A DNA stretch of 34,315 nt from Bacteroidota bacterium (GCA_021824635.1 JAKAKD010000089.1:1-34315), one strand, 5' to 3'; counted from the first letter of the stretch, positions 1-9,621 are shown. Numbers and translations are program-made. Notes: generated from the sequence alone by a model not told the origin.

Positions 1-64
1 TGAGCATATTCAAAACATCTTGACGGAACTCTTTGCTATACCTTTTTCTTTTTTGGACTTCCAT
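1..64 (-). CDS. IS3-like transposase OrfA, N-terminal fragment (runs off left edge)
   Basis: Only the first 21 codons lie in the window. The peptide starts MEVQKRKRYSKEFRQDVLNM, which resembles the N-terminal helix-turn-helix start of IS3-family OrfA proteins (basic stretch, then Y-S-K-E-F). The ATG at 64-62 has a strong AGGAGG Shine-Dalgarno a few bases upstream on the minus strand. The rest of the element should lie to the left. Family assignment rests on this short stretch only, so another helix-turn-helix transposase is possible. Confidence 0.5.
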   Translation of the reverse strand, partial: MEVQKRKRYSKEFRQDVLNML

Positions 65-85
65 AGACACCTCCTACAAAGTAAT

Positions 86-258
86 TTAATACTTTTTTTC
101 TGTGTCTACCATTTGGGGGAAGCCCACATTTTGTTCGGATATCTTCTTTTCATTTATCAAGTACTCGTAATACTCCCTTATTGGATTATTGCCTCTTATC
201 GCCGCCAACGCTGCTGTCTTATATACTGATTTCAACCTTCGGCTATATCTTAAAAATT
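86..258 (-). pseudogene. IS110-family transposase C-terminal remnant
   Basis: The minus-strand frame contains RRLKSVYKTAALAAIRGNNP followed by IREYYEYLINEKKIS. This resembles the conserved C-terminal domain of IS110/IS116/IS902 transposases (pattern: small-residue AAL-AIR, then YY-L). There is no start codon, a stop lies upstream in frame, and the expected terminal 30-40 residues are replaced by unrelated codons ending at the TAA at 88-86. It is a broken remnant, probably cut by the adjacent IS3-like element. Confidence 0.45.
103..126. repeat. Putative terminal end of the IS3-like element
   Basis: On the minus strand the segment reads TGGGCTTCCCCCAAATGGTA followed by GACA. It lies just upstream of the OrfA start and exactly where the IS110-like reading frame stops making sense. 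A terminal inverted repeat of an IS3-like element is the simplest explanation. The partner end is outside the window, so this cannot be confirmed here. Confidence 0.35.
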
Positions 259-298
259 AGTATTTACTTTGGTTCACAAATAGGTTAACTTTGTCTGC

Positions 299-643
299 GT
301 GAGAGAAATAATATTTTATAAAACCGCTAATAATAAAATTCCGATTGAGGAGTTTCTTGAATCGCTTTCTGATAAGCAAGCAGAAAAGATTTTATGGGTT
401 TTACGTTTAATAAAGCAACTTGACAGAATTCCTGTTGAATATTTTAAGAAATTGGAAAGCACTAATGATATTTGGGAAGTAAGAGCTAGTTCGGGAAATA
501 ATGAATTTCGATTGCTGGGTTTTTGGCATAAATCCAACTTTATTGTTTTAACTAATGGATTTAGAAAGAAATCTCAAAAAACACCCAAAACAGAAATAGA
601 ACTGGCTGAAATTAGGAAAAAAGATTTTTTAGAAAGGAGCTAA
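299..643 (+). CDS. higB: HigB/Gp49-type toxin of a toxin-antitoxin pair
   Basis: The 114-residue protein has the RelE/ParE-fold pattern of phage Gp49-like HigB toxins: an N-terminal basic strand (REIIFYKT), a helix with [19 protein letters not shown], the typical [23 protein letters not shown] core, a strand [15 protein letters not shown], and a charged C-terminal helix. Known HigB toxins are mRNA interferases that cleave translated mRNA. The toxin-first order with the antitoxin one base downstream is typical of higBA. The GTG start at 299 has no Shine-Dalgarno and follows TAACTTTG at 286-293, a Bacteroidetes-like -7 element, so the message may be leaderless. Activity is inferred. Confidence 0.85.
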   Translation: MREIIFYKTANNKIPIEEFLESLSDKQAEKILWVLRLIKQLDRIPVEYFKKLESTNDIWEVRASSGNNEFRLLGFWHKSNFIVLTNGFRKKSQKTPKTEIELAEIRKKDFLERS

Positions 644-644
644 A

Positions 645-920
645 ATGGATGATTTAGAGAAATATATAGTAAAGAGAAAAGGCAAGAGTAAAAAATTTGC
701 TAAAAATTTCGAAAAAGGTTACGAAAGTTTCAAGATTGGGATATTGCTTCGTCAAGCAAGAGAAGAAGTTGGGGTAACTCAAAAAGAGCTTGCAGAAAAA
801 CTCAGCACCAAAAAGTCTGCAATCTCTCGAATTGAAAACCACGCGGAAGATATTCGTCTCTCCACATTGAAGAGTTACTTAGAAGCATTAGGTAAAAAAT
901 TACAAATAAACATACAATAA
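645..920 (+). CDS. higA: HigA-type antitoxin, XRE-family helix-turn-helix
   Basis: This 91-residue protein has a charged N-terminal half and an XRE/Cro helix-turn-helix at about residues 30-88 ([20 protein letters not shown], then [12 protein letters not shown]). The closing [14 protein letters not shown] is common in HigA antitoxins. It starts one base after the toxin stop, with an AAAGGAG Shine-Dalgarno inside the toxin's last codons, so the two are translationally coupled. The protein should neutralise the toxin and repress the operon promoter; that is established for the family, not shown here. Confidence 0.87.
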   Translation: MDDLEKYIVKRKGKSKKFAKNFEKGYESFKIGILLRQAREEVGVTQKELAEKLSTKKSAISRIENHAEDIRLSTLKSYLEALGKKLQINIQ

Positions 921-930
921 ATTAAATACT

Positions 931-1123
931 GTGTGCTAACAAGCCGCTCAACCGGACAGCTCTTTTCATGGTGGCTTTTCTTCATTTGTAAGTATTGTTT
1001 TTAAAATCGAATTGCTTATTCAAGTTTATTCTAACAAATAAATATTTCTAAAATAGATAAATGGTTGTGGCTAATTGGCATTGCTGTTCTGGGCTGCCGG
1101 TTAGCGGCAATGCCGTTGTATGT
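931..1123 (+). repeat. attC-like integron recombination site
   Basis: The left arm GCCGCTCAACCGGACAGC (943-960) is the near-exact reverse complement of the right arm GCTGCCGGTTAGCGGC (1093-1108). The only differences are two single unpaired bases, a T and a G on the bottom strand. Extrahelical T and G bases are the hallmark of attC sites. The left end is TGCTAAC (934-940) and the right end GTTGTAT (1115-1121), imperfect versions of RYYYAAC and GTTRRRY. The roughly 190-base length is long for an attC. It sits directly downstream of the toxin-antitoxin pair, as in a gene cassette. No integrase is in the window. Confidence 0.55.
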
Positions 1124-1362
1124 CTAACAGTGAATCCAAATAATTTTTCAGCATTCCCGCAATAAACCTTCATGACAAGTCCCTCCAATCTTTTCTAATT
1201 TTTCTTTATCTTAAGACCGGAAATAAAATTGTGATTGTAGTCCCCGGCAAAGAGGCGGGTTTGCAAAAAAAAGCATAGACAGACCGGGTACTTATAAGAG
1301 CCGGTTATTAGTTACCGCTAATGATAGAAGAGATTAGTTATTGTTAATTTTAGGGATAATTA
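1124..1362. other. Intergenic region with no recognisable gene
   Basis: No convincing coding frame or RNA gene is visible. It begins with GTCTAAC (1122-1128), a good RYYYAAC box that could open another degenerate attC-like site. The rest, including the stretch with GGCAAAGAGGCGGG near 1243-1260, is unassigned. The dihydrofolate reductase promoter probably lies at its right end, but I cannot pin it. Confidence 0.4.
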
Positions 1363-1839
1363 TTGAAAAAAATAATTATTGCGGCTGTCTCAAAAAATAA
1401 TGTTATAGGTGAAAAAGGTGCCGTTCCGTGGCATTCTAAAGAAGAACTTCAGCATTTCAAAAAAAATACAATCGGCTTTCCGGTAATTATGGGAAGAAAA
1501 ACCTGGGAAGCGATCGGCAAGCCGCTCGAAGGAAGACTGAATATAATTGTAACCGGGAATCAAGATTATCAAACATCATTTCGAGAAGTTGTAATTTTTT
1601 ACTCACTTCAACACGCATTGGATTTTTGTAAGACCAGCGTTTATGAAAAAGTCTTCATCATCGGAGGCGGAGAAATATTCAAACAAGTTATTAATGAAAC
1701 AGATGAGATGATAATTTCCGAAATGAATTTTGAGGTTGAAGGGGATGTTTACTTTCTGGAAATAGACGGAACTAAATGGATTCTGGAATCAAATGAATTA
1801 TACGACGATTTCATCGTTCATCATTATATTAGGAAGTAA
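1363..1839 (+). CDS. folA: Dihydrofolate reductase
   Basis: This enzyme reduces dihydrofolate to tetrahydrofolate with NADPH for thymidylate, purine and methionine synthesis. The 158-residue length is normal. Visible motifs are the N-terminal strand KKIIIAAVSKNNVIG, the active-site PW (22-23), GFPVIMGRKTWEAIGKPL for NADPH and folate binding, and VFIIGGGEIF. The catalytic acid is Glu28, aligned with E. coli Asp27; the conservative change suggests an active enzyme. The start is TTG at 1363, the first codon giving the canonical N-terminus. mutL follows after 22 bases. No thyA is in the window. Confidence 0.95.
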   Translation: MKKIIIAAVSKNNVIGEKGAVPWHSKEELQHFKKNTIGFPVIMGRKTWEAIGKPLEGRLNIIVTGNQDYQTSFREVVIFYSLQHALDFCKTSVYEKVFIIGGGEIFKQVINETDEMIISEMNFEVEGDVYFLEIDGTKWILESNELYDDFIVHHYIRK

Positions 1840-1861
1840 GAAAATAGAAAGAAGGGAATGA

Positions 1862-3709
1862 TTGACTAAGAAAATAAAAATACTGCCGGAAAATCTTGCG
1901 AATAAAATTGCTGCCGGAGAGGTTGTAAACCGTCCGGAATCAGTTGTAAAAGAACTGGTTGAAAACGCAATTGATGCCGGTGCGCAGAATGTTGACGTAA
2001 TGATAAAAGGCGCCGGTAAAATTTTGATTCAGGTTGCAGATGACGGCGAAGGGATGAATGAAGATGATGCTGAGTTATCAATCCAGCGGCATGCGACCAG
2101 CAAGATTGCCACAATTGATGATCTTGAGGCGATCGGCACATTCGGTTTCCGCGGTGAGGCGCTTGCTTCGATTGCGGCAGTGAGCATCTTTGAATTAAAG
2201 ACCGAAAGAAGAGATCAAGAACTCGGTACATTTATAAAGATTGATGACAATTCGGTCATAACAAAAGAAAAAGGTTCATTCTCAAAAGGAACATCAATTT
2301 CTGTGAAGAATCTTTTTTATAACGTTCCCGCGCGGCGCAATTTTTTGAAAAGCAATCAAACAGAACTGAAGCATATAATAGAAACATTTAAGAAGATTTC
2401 TCTAAGCCATCCCGAGATTTTATTCAAGTTTTACAACGATGACGAAGTGGTGTTTGATTTCCCAAAATCAACAATTCAAGAAAGGCTGAAATTGGTTTTT
2501 GCGGATAATATTCTAGACGCAACAATCGAAGTTAAAGAGATAACCGATTATATATCGTTGAGCGGATTTGTAACTAAGCCCGCATATTTACGCAGAAGCA
2601 AAGGAGAACAATACTTTTTTCTGAACAAAAGATATGTGCAGAGCAAAATTGTTAATCACGCAGTATTTACAGCCTTCGAAAATGTTTTAGAAAAAGGGGA
2701 TTATCCTTTTTTTGTTCTCTTTATGACAATTGACCAAAAGAAAGTTGATGTGAATGTTCATCCTTCTAAATTGGAAGTGAAGTTTGACGACGAGAAAGAG
2801 ATATATTCTTTTGTACAAGCTGTAATTAAAAAAACAATCGGAAGTTTTGATCTTGTACCGAGTATAACATTCAGCGGCAATCCAACCGAAAGGGAATCTT
2901 TACGCTTTCAGAATTTCAATCAAACAGACCGTAACGATTTTACGGACAGACCGTTTTCACCGCAGGCAAGTAATCAGCATAATAAACCTTCCGTTTTAAG
3001 TGAAGATGAAGTTGATCGTCTGTTCGATGATCTGAATAGAGAAATAAAGTCTGCGGCACCGGACGCGCGAGTAATAACACCGTTTGATGAGCGGCAGACA
3101 ACGGAAATCTATCATGAGAGCGGTACGATGCAGCATATGGAAACTCCTTTCCTTGTACTGCTTCACAACAAATACATTTTAACACAGATCAAAAGCGGAT
3201 TGATGATAATTGATTCTCACGTAGCTCATGAGCGTATATTGTACGAACTGGCGATGCAGTCATTCGAGGCGAACATTCCGTTTGCACAGCATCTTCTCTT
3301 TCCGCAGAAAGTAAATTTGGACCCGGCTGATTACCAGCTTGCAAAAGAATTAGAGCCGTATCTAACCAATCTAGGTTTCGAATTAAAATTCCAGACTAAA
3401 AATGTTTTGGTTATTGTCGGTATTCCATCGGATGTAAAAGTTGAACATGAAGTTGAAACATTGCTAGACATACTTCACGAGTACAGAAAGAATGAACAGC
3501 TCAATCAGCTTGAGAAAAGAGATAATCTTGCCAAATCATATTCATGCAAAGCCGCAATAAAAGCCGGGGATAAACTCACCGAAAATGAAATGCGGATTCT
3601 TGTAGATAAACTTTTTGCTACTTCAATGCCGTATGTTTGTCCGCACGGCAGACCGATTGTAATTAAAATTCCGCTTGAAGAGTTTGATAAGAGATTTGGA
3701 AGAACTTGA
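1862..3709 (+). CDS. mutL: DNA mismatch repair protein MutL
   Basis: MutL couples MutS mismatch recognition to strand incision. The N-terminal GHKL ATPase is complete: KIAAGEVVNRPESVVKELVE with Asn35, DDGEGM (60-65) and GFRGEALASIAAVS (about 95-108). The C-terminal dimerisation/endonuclease domain has DSHVAHERILYE near residue 450, SCKAAIKAGD near 560, CPHGRP near 593 and a final FGRT. The metal motif is usually DQHA-x2-E-x4-E; here Gln and Ala are replaced by Ser and Val, while the Asp, His and both Glu remain. Nicking activity is therefore likely but not certain. The start is TTG at 1862. It forms a tight pair with the upstream folA. Confidence 0.96.
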   Translation: MTKKIKILPENLANKIAAGEVVNRPESVVKELVENAIDAGAQNVDVMIKGAGKILIQVADDGEGMNEDDAELSIQRHATSKIATIDDLEAIGTFGFRGEALASIAAVSIFELKTERRDQELGTFIKIDDNSVITKEKGSFSKGTSISVKNLFYNVPARRNFLKSNQTELKHIIETFKKISLSHPEILFKFYNDDEVVFDFPKSTIQERLKLVFADNILDATIEVKEITDYISLSGFVTKPAYLRRSKGEQYFFLNKRYVQSKIVNHAVFTAFENVLEKGDYPFFVLFMTIDQKKVDVNVHPSKLEVKFDDEKEIYSFVQAVIKKTIGSFDLVPSITFSGNPTERESLRFQNFNQTDRNDFTDRPFSPQASNQHNKPSVLSEDEVDRLFDDLNREIKSAAPDARVITPFDERQTTEIYHESGTMQHMETPFLVLLHNKYILTQIKSGLMIIDSHVAHERILYELAMQSFEANIPFAQHLLFPQKVNLDPADYQLAKELEPYLTNLGFELKFQTKNVLVIVGIPSDVKVEHEVETLLDILHEYRKNEQLNQLEKRDNLAKSYSCKAAIKAGDKLTENEMRILVDKLFATSMPYVCPHGRPIVIKIPLEEFDKRFGRT

Positions 3710-3776
3710 AGCGTTTCGTATTTTTTCAACAAAACAGTATTAGTATTTGAAATAATCAAGGAAGGCAGAAGAGAAA

Positions 3777-5432
3777 ATGTTTTCAGAAGAATACAAGAAA
3801 GCAAAAAAGTCGTACGATAATAAACTTGCAAAGGCAGAAACAACCGGAACTAAGTTTACAACAGTTTCCGGTGAACCTATTAATCCGCTTTATTCACCGG
3901 ATGATATAGCCGGTCAAAATTTTTTAGATGATATAAACTTTCCCGGAGAATATCCTTTTACACGCGGAATTCATCCGACCGGTTACAGAGGAAGAGTCTG
4001 GACGATGCGGCAGTTTGCTGGATTCGGAACTCCTGAAGATACTAATGAGAGATTCAAATATTTATTGGGGCACGGGCAGACCGGTTTATCTGTAGCATTC
4101 GATCTTCCAACATTGATGGGATGGGATGCAGACGCACCGTTGAGTCAAGGTGAAGTTGGAATTTGCGGTGTGGCAATCTCTTCTCTTCAAGATATGGAAA
4201 TATTGTTCGATGGAATTCCATTAGACAAAGTTTCTACTTCGATGACCATAAACTCTCCGGCGGCAATGATATTTGCATTCTATCTTGCAGTTGCGCAAAA
4301 ACAAGGAGTAAGTTTTGACAAACTCCGGGGAACACTTCAGAATGATATTTTAAAAGAATATATAGCGCAGAAAGAATTTATTTTTCCTCCCCGTCCTTCA
4401 ATGCGTATCATAACAGATATGATAGAGTACTGCACAAATGAAGTAACTCAATGGAATCCGGTTTCAATCAGCGGATACCATATTAGGGAAGCTGGTTCAA
4501 CCGCAGCGCAGGAATTAGCTTATACGTTAGCAGACGGATTCGCATATATAGAAGCTTGTCTGGAAAGGGGAATGGATATAGATTCATTTGCGCCGCGGCT
4601 CTCATTTTTCTTTAATTCACATTTAGATTTTTTTGAAGAGATTGCAAAGTACAGAGCGGCGAGAAGAATTTATGCAAAAAGATTGCGTGAAAAATACGGT
4701 GCAAAAAATCCGCGCTCGTGGTGGTTACGTTTTCATACACAAACTGCGGGATGCACATTAACAGCTCAACAGCCGGAAAATAATATTGTGCGCACGGCGT
4801 TTCAGGCAATGGCAGCAGTTCTTGGCGGAACGCAGTCGCTTCATACAAATTCTATGGATGAAACTCTTGCGCTTCCAAGTGAGAAAGCTGTTAAAATTGC
4901 TTTACGAACTCAACAGTTATTAGCATATGAAACCGGAGTTATAAACACAGTTGATCCTCTAGGCGGAAGTTACTTTGTAGAATCTCTCACAAATAAAATG
5001 GAAGCCGAAGCAGAAAGAATATTCTCCGAAATTGATTCACTAGGCGGTGTTGTTCAAGCTATTGAACATGGATATTTCCAAAAAGAAATTGCTGACTCGG
5101 CTTACCGCTATCAAAAAGAATTTGAGAGAAAAGAAAAAATAATTGTCGGCATTAACGATTTTGTCGAAGAGAATGAAATAGTTGATATACCGATTCTACA
5201 AATCTCTCCCGATGTTGAAGAGCGGCAGAGAAAACGTCTTGCAGAATTAAAGCAGAGCCGTAATCAAGAAGCGGTTGAAAAAAGTTTAGAAGAGATTGGT
5301 GCTGCTGCACGTGATGGACGAAATCTAATGCCCGTTTTTGTGAAAGCCGCAAATAATTATGTTACTCTTGGCGAGATGGTTGACGAATTAAAACAACATT
5401 TTGGTATCTATGAAGAATCAGCTGTTTTCTAG
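3777..5432 (+). CDS. B12-dependent acyl-CoA mutase, large (catalytic) subunit; isobutyryl-CoA-mutase-like
   Basis: The 551-residue protein is the TIM-barrel catalytic subunit of the methylmalonyl-CoA mutase family ([56 protein letters not shown]). It lacks the C-terminal B12-binding domain, which must come from a separate small subunit not present here. Two specificity positions differ from methylmalonyl-CoA mutase: Phe80 (TMRQFAGFG) in place of the usual Tyr, and Gln198 (KEYIAQKE) in place of Arg. Phe80/Gln198 is the pair known from isobutyryl-CoA mutase IcmA. I therefore favour interconversion of isobutyryl-CoA and n-butyryl-CoA, or a related acyl-CoA, over methylmalonyl-CoA. The start codon of the next gene lies inside its 3' end. 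Confidence 0.88.
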   Translation: MFSEEYKKAKKSYDNKLAKAETTGTKFTTVSGEPINPLYSPDDIAGQNFLDDINFPGEYPFTRGIHPTGYRGRVWTMRQFAGFGTPEDTNERFKYLLGHGQTGLSVAFDLPTLMGWDADAPLSQGEVGICGVAISSLQDMEILFDGIPLDKVSTSMTINSPAAMIFAFYLAVAQKQGVSFDKLRGTLQNDILKEYIAQKEFIFPPRPSMRIITDMIEYCTNEVTQWNPVSISGYHIREAGSTAAQELAYTLADGFAYIEACLERGMDIDSFAPRLSFFFNSHLDFFEEIAKYRAARRIYAKRLREKYGAKNPRSWWLRFHTQTAGCTLTAQQPENNIVRTAFQAMAAVLGGTQSLHTNSMDETLALPSEKAVKIALRTQQLLAYETGVINTVDPLGGSYFVESLTNKMEAEAERIFSEIDSLGGVVQAIEHGYFQKEIADSAYRYQKEFERKEKIIVGINDFVEENEIVDIPILQISPDVEERQRKRLAELKQSRNQEAVEKSLEEIGAAARDGRNLMPVFVKAANNYVTLGEMVDELKQHFGIYEESAVF

Positions 5433-6318
5433 GATTAGCAGTTATTTAAAACTTTTGCGGATAACAAGCTGGCCGAAGAATTTTTTTGTGTTTGTCCCGG
5501 CGGTCTTTGCAAAACTTCTTTTCGATGCGGACACATTCTATCTTACCGTATTGGGGTTTGCAACATTTTCGATAGCATCGAGCGCGGTTTATGTACTAAA
5601 TGATTTTTTTGACGCGCCGAAAGATGCTCTGCATCCGCACAAGAAGGACCGCCCAATTGCAAGCGGCAAAATTCCCCGCAAGCACGCACTGGCATTTGGA
5701 GCTTTTCTTTATCTCCTTCTTGTTCTAATCTCATTTAAAATGAATCTTGCTTTTGTAATTATTGTGTGGGTATATGTCTTTATCAATATTCTTTATACGG
5801 TGTTCCTTAAAGAGATAGTAATTGTAGATATTTTTTGCATCGCATCGGGATTTATGTTGCGAGTAATCGGGGGCGGTCTGTTGATATCCGTATATATTTC
5901 CAAATGGTTAATTCTTACTACAATGTTTCTAAGTCTTTTTCTGGCTGTAATGAAACGGCGTGTAGAAATTGCAAACAGTCCGGATGCCGAAGAACAGAGA
6001 TCCGTATTAAAGGATTACTCGCTCAGTTTTATTGATCAAATAGTAGCAATGACGGGAAGCGGAGTAATTCTCAGCTACGCATTATATTCAGTTGCAGATA
6101 AAACCGTAGAAAAATTTGGTACAGAAAGATTAATCTTCACAACAATGTTTGTGATATTTGGCATTTTTAGATACATGTATCTCGCCTATAAAAAAGATAA
6201 AGGTGAGAATGTTATTGAAGTGATACTAACCGATCCGCCGATGATTATTAATCTAATATTTTATGTCGCCTCGGCTTTATTTATAATTTATTTTTATAAA
6301 ATATGGACCATTTTCTGA
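5410..6318 (+). CDS. UbiA-family prenyltransferase, decaprenyl-phosphate phosphoribosyltransferase-like
   Basis: This is a polytopic membrane protein of about 302 residues with eight or nine hydrophobic helices. The first aspartate motif is NDFFD (64-68), followed by [14 protein letters not shown]. The N-terminus [20 protein letters not shown] and the KKDRPIASG signature resemble bacterial 5-phosphoribosyl-1-pyrophosphate:polyprenyl-phosphate transferases more than quinone-biosynthesis UbiA. Such enzymes make polyprenyl-phospho-pentose donors for cell-envelope sugars. I use the ATG at 5410; a TTG at 5401 is also in frame. It overlaps the mutase gene by 23 bases. The family is secure; the exact substrate is inferred. 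Confidence 0.85.
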   Translation: MKNQLFSRISSYLKLLRITSWPKNFFVFVPAVFAKLLFDADTFYLTVLGFATFSIASSAVYVLNDFFDAPKDALHPHKKDRPIASGKIPRKHALAFGAFLYLLLVLISFKMNLAFVIIVWVYVFINILYTVFLKEIVIVDIFCIASGFMLRVIGGGLLISVYISKWLILTTMFLSLFLAVMKRRVEIANSPDAEEQRSVLKDYSLSFIDQIVAMTGSGVILSYALYSVADKTVEKFGTERLIFTTMFVIFGIFRYMYLAYKKDKGENVIEVILTDPPMIINLIFYVASALFIIYFYKIWTIF

Positions 6319-6323
6319 GATAG

Positions 6324-7562
6324 ATGATGACAGATGATCTTTTAATATTGTTTTTACTTTTGATAATAAGTGCGTTTTTTTCCGCATCAGAAATCGCATT
6401 TGTTGTTGCCAACAAAATTAAAGTTGAAATTCGTGCCAGAAAAAATAATTTGTCTGCAAAGAATGCACACTATTTCATGAAGAACCCGGATCTATTCTTT
6501 TCTTCAATTTTGATTTCTAATAATATCGTAAATATCACTTTCGCTTCACTCAGCTCAATATTTCTTTTTAAGATTTTCGGTCTAGAAGAATTCACTATAC
6601 TGCTGATCACAACGGCATTGATACTCATATTCGGTGAACTAATTCCAAAATATTTCGGAAGAGAAGCAGCCGACCGGCTGGTAATGTTCTCGGCAATTCC
6701 TCTGCGTGTTCTAACAATTGTTATGTACCCGTTCGTAAAAACAATTTCTACCATTTCAACTGTATTGAGCAGAACAAACCGAAAAGAGGAAGAAAAAATT
6801 ATGCACATCTTTGATAAAGAAGATATGCAAAATCTCTTTGAAGAAAGTTCAGAAGCGGGGAAGATGGATGAAGAACAATCCGATATTATCAGCAAAGTAA
6901 TGGACATTAGAGAACAGCGTGTTTACGAAGCCATGACGCCGCGTACCGATATTGTTGGTGTTGAAATAAGCAGTTCAATGGAAGAAGTACTCAATACTTT
7001 TATCGAATCCGGCTATTCAAAAATTGTTGTCTATGATGAAAACCTTGATAACATAAAAGGGACTGTTTTTACCAAAGATATTTTTAAACAGCCTAAAGAT
7101 TTGAAATCAGTTCTAAGAGAAGTTTCATTTGTCCCGGAAACAAAAAAAAGTATGGAAATGCTTAATGAATTTCTGGACAAGCAATTTTCTTTTGCTGTTG
7201 TGGTTGACGAATTCGGTGGTACAGCCGGAATACTTACAGTAGAAGACTTAATTGAAGAACTGTTTGGGGAAATCCGTGACGAGTATGATGACGTAAATGA
7301 AAAAGTTGCCAGAAAAATTGATGCAAACGCTTATCTTCTAAGCGGCAAAGTTGAAATTGATTATCTGAATGAGGAACTGGATTTGAAAATTGCGGAAGGT
7401 GATTACGAGACTATTGCCGGATTTGTAACTTTCAAAATTGGAAGGATTCCCAAAAAGGGAGAAACATTTAAGATAGATAACTTTACAATTATGATTCTGA
7501 AATCGAGCAATACAAAAATTGACTTGCTTAAATTAACCATCGAACAAGAACCTCAAGAGTGA
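6324..7562 (+). CDS. CNNM/CorC-type membrane protein with CBS pair
   Basis: The 412 residues comprise an N-terminal DUF21/CNNM transmembrane domain (about 1-140, starting LLILFLLLIISAFFSASEIA), a CBS-domain pair at about 195-310 (MTPRTDIVGVEI, then FAVVVDEFGGTAGILTVEDL) and a C-terminal CorC/HlyC domain at about 325-405. Relatives act in magnesium or cobalt efflux, and some close Bacteroidetes homologues (GldE-type) associate with gliding functions; the sequence alone does not choose. It starts five bases after the prenyltransferase, so the two are probably cotranscribed. Confidence 0.88.
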   Translation: MMTDDLLILFLLLIISAFFSASEIAFVVANKIKVEIRARKNNLSAKNAHYFMKNPDLFFSSILISNNIVNITFASLSSIFLFKIFGLEEFTILLITTALILIFGELIPKYFGREAADRLVMFSAIPLRVLTIVMYPFVKTISTISTVLSRTNRKEEEKIMHIFDKEDMQNLFEESSEAGKMDEEQSDIISKVMDIREQRVYEAMTPRTDIVGVEISSSMEEVLNTFIESGYSKIVVYDENLDNIKGTVFTKDIFKQPKDLKSVLREVSFVPETKKSMEMLNEFLDKQFSFAVVVDEFGGTAGILTVEDLIEELFGEIRDEYDDVNEKVARKIDANAYLLSGKVEIDYLNEELDLKIAEGDYETIAGFVTFKIGRIPKKGETFKIDNFTIMILKSSNTKIDLLKLTIEQEPQE

Positions 7563-7609
7563 ATTAATTCTCAAATTCAGTTGTTACCCTAGAAAAGACC
7601 GGAGAAACA

Positions 7610-7957
7610 ATGAATATCCTTTCCTCGTTTTTATCTAAGACGAAAGATTTGCTAGATCTAGATAATTCTGAGTTTAAAAATTTGGCTAAACAAGAAAATG
7701 TTATAGTGTTAGATGTTAGGACTAAAGAAGAAAACTTTGAAAAGAGAATTCCAAATTCTATTCTGATTGATATTTACGAGCCGGATTTCTCCGGGAAAAT
7801 TGAAAAATTAGAGCGTGATAAAACTTACCTTGTTTATTGCCGTTCCGGTGTTAGAAGTAAAAATGCTTGCAACTTTATGAAACAGGCGGGATTTGAAAAT
7901 GTTTACAATCTCAAAGGCGGTATTATTGGCTGGAGCGGTAAATCTGAACAAGGATGA
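7610..7957 (+). CDS. Rhodanese-like sulfurtransferase domain protein
   Basis: This single-domain rhodanese has 115 residues. The core runs from VIVLDVRTKEENFEKRIPNS to NVYNLKGGIIGW. The catalytic cysteine is Cys77 in the loop CRSGVRS, the six-residue active-site loop of sulfurtransferases. There is no signal peptide, so it is cytoplasmic. Such proteins pass persulfide sulfur to acceptors; the acceptor here is unknown. An AGACCGGAGAAACA Shine-Dalgarno region precedes the ATG. Confidence 0.9.
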   Translation: MNILSSFLSKTKDLLDLDNSEFKNLAKQENVIVLDVRTKEENFEKRIPNSILIDIYEPDFSGKIEKLERDKTYLVYCRSGVRSKNACNFMKQAGFENVYNLKGGIIGWSGKSEQG

Positions 7958-7977
7958 AAATCATTAGCAACTCAATT

Positions 7978-9191
<1,214 letters not shown>

Positions 9192-9194
9192 TAA

Positions 9195-9521
9195 ATGGAA
9201 ATCTTATTAGCAATGGCACCAACACCAGACGGACAGGGCGGCGGCGGTTCAATGATAAGCACACTGATTATGTTCGGCGCAATCTTCGCCATTTTTTATT
9301 TTATGATTATTCGTCCCCAGCAAAAGAGAGCTAAAGAACAGAAAGCAATGCTCGAAGCAGTTCAAAAGGGAGATAAAGTTGTCCTTACCGGAGGAATGCA
9401 CGGTTCAATTGCCGGACTTGAAGATAAAACTGTTTTAGTTGATGTTGGCAACAACGTAAAAATTAAATTTGAACGCACAGCGATAGCTGCCGTAATCAAA
9501 GATAACGGCGACAAAAAATAA
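9195..9521 (+). CDS. yajC: Preprotein translocase auxiliary subunit YajC
   Basis: This 108-residue protein has one N-terminal membrane helix (about 20-40, STLIMFGAIFAIFYFMIIRP) followed by the family signature RPQQKRAKEQKAMLEAVQKG and the KVVLTGGMHGSI domain. YajC joins SecDF next to SecYEG. A glycine run (QGGGGS) precedes the helix. It is translated directly after tgt, with GAGGAG as Shine-Dalgarno. Confidence 0.95.
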   Translation: MEILLAMAPTPDGQGGGGSMISTLIMFGAIFAIFYFMIIRPQQKRAKEQKAMLEAVQKGDKVVLTGGMHGSIAGLEDKTVLVDVGNNVKIKFERTAIAAVIKDNGDKK

Positions 9522-9561
9522 TATAGCTCTTCTCTTTCTTTTTATTGGAAATATTATTGTT

Positions 9562-9621
9562 ATGCCGGGCTTGACCCGGCATCTATAAAAATACAATTGA
9601 ATTCTGAATCAAGTTCAGAAT
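9562..9621. repeat. Pair of palindromes (REP-like element)
   Basis: There are two perfect 8-bp stems, each with a 5-base loop: ATGCCGGG-CTTGA-CCCGGCAT (9562-9582) and ATTCTGAA-TCAAG-TTCAGAAT (9601-9621). The loops CTTGA and TCAAG are reverse complements, so the two hairpins are related modules in opposite orientation. The pair may also act as a terminator or mRNA 3'-end stabiliser after yajC. Confidence 0.6.

Noticed and set aside
20-229. Plus-strand 69-codon ORF across the left edge
   Set aside because: It is antisense to the transposase fragments, which match known families better.
1048-1173. Minus-strand 41-codon ORF starting MKVYCGNAEKLFGFT with a good GGAGGG Shine-Dalgarno
   Set aside because: It runs straight into the attC-like arm and loses any protein-like character there. 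No family is recognised; it may be a decayed gene start.
1866-2231. Minus-strand 121-codon ORF inside mutL
   Set aside because: Antisense to the conserved ATPase domain of MutL; the composition is what antisense of that gene would give.
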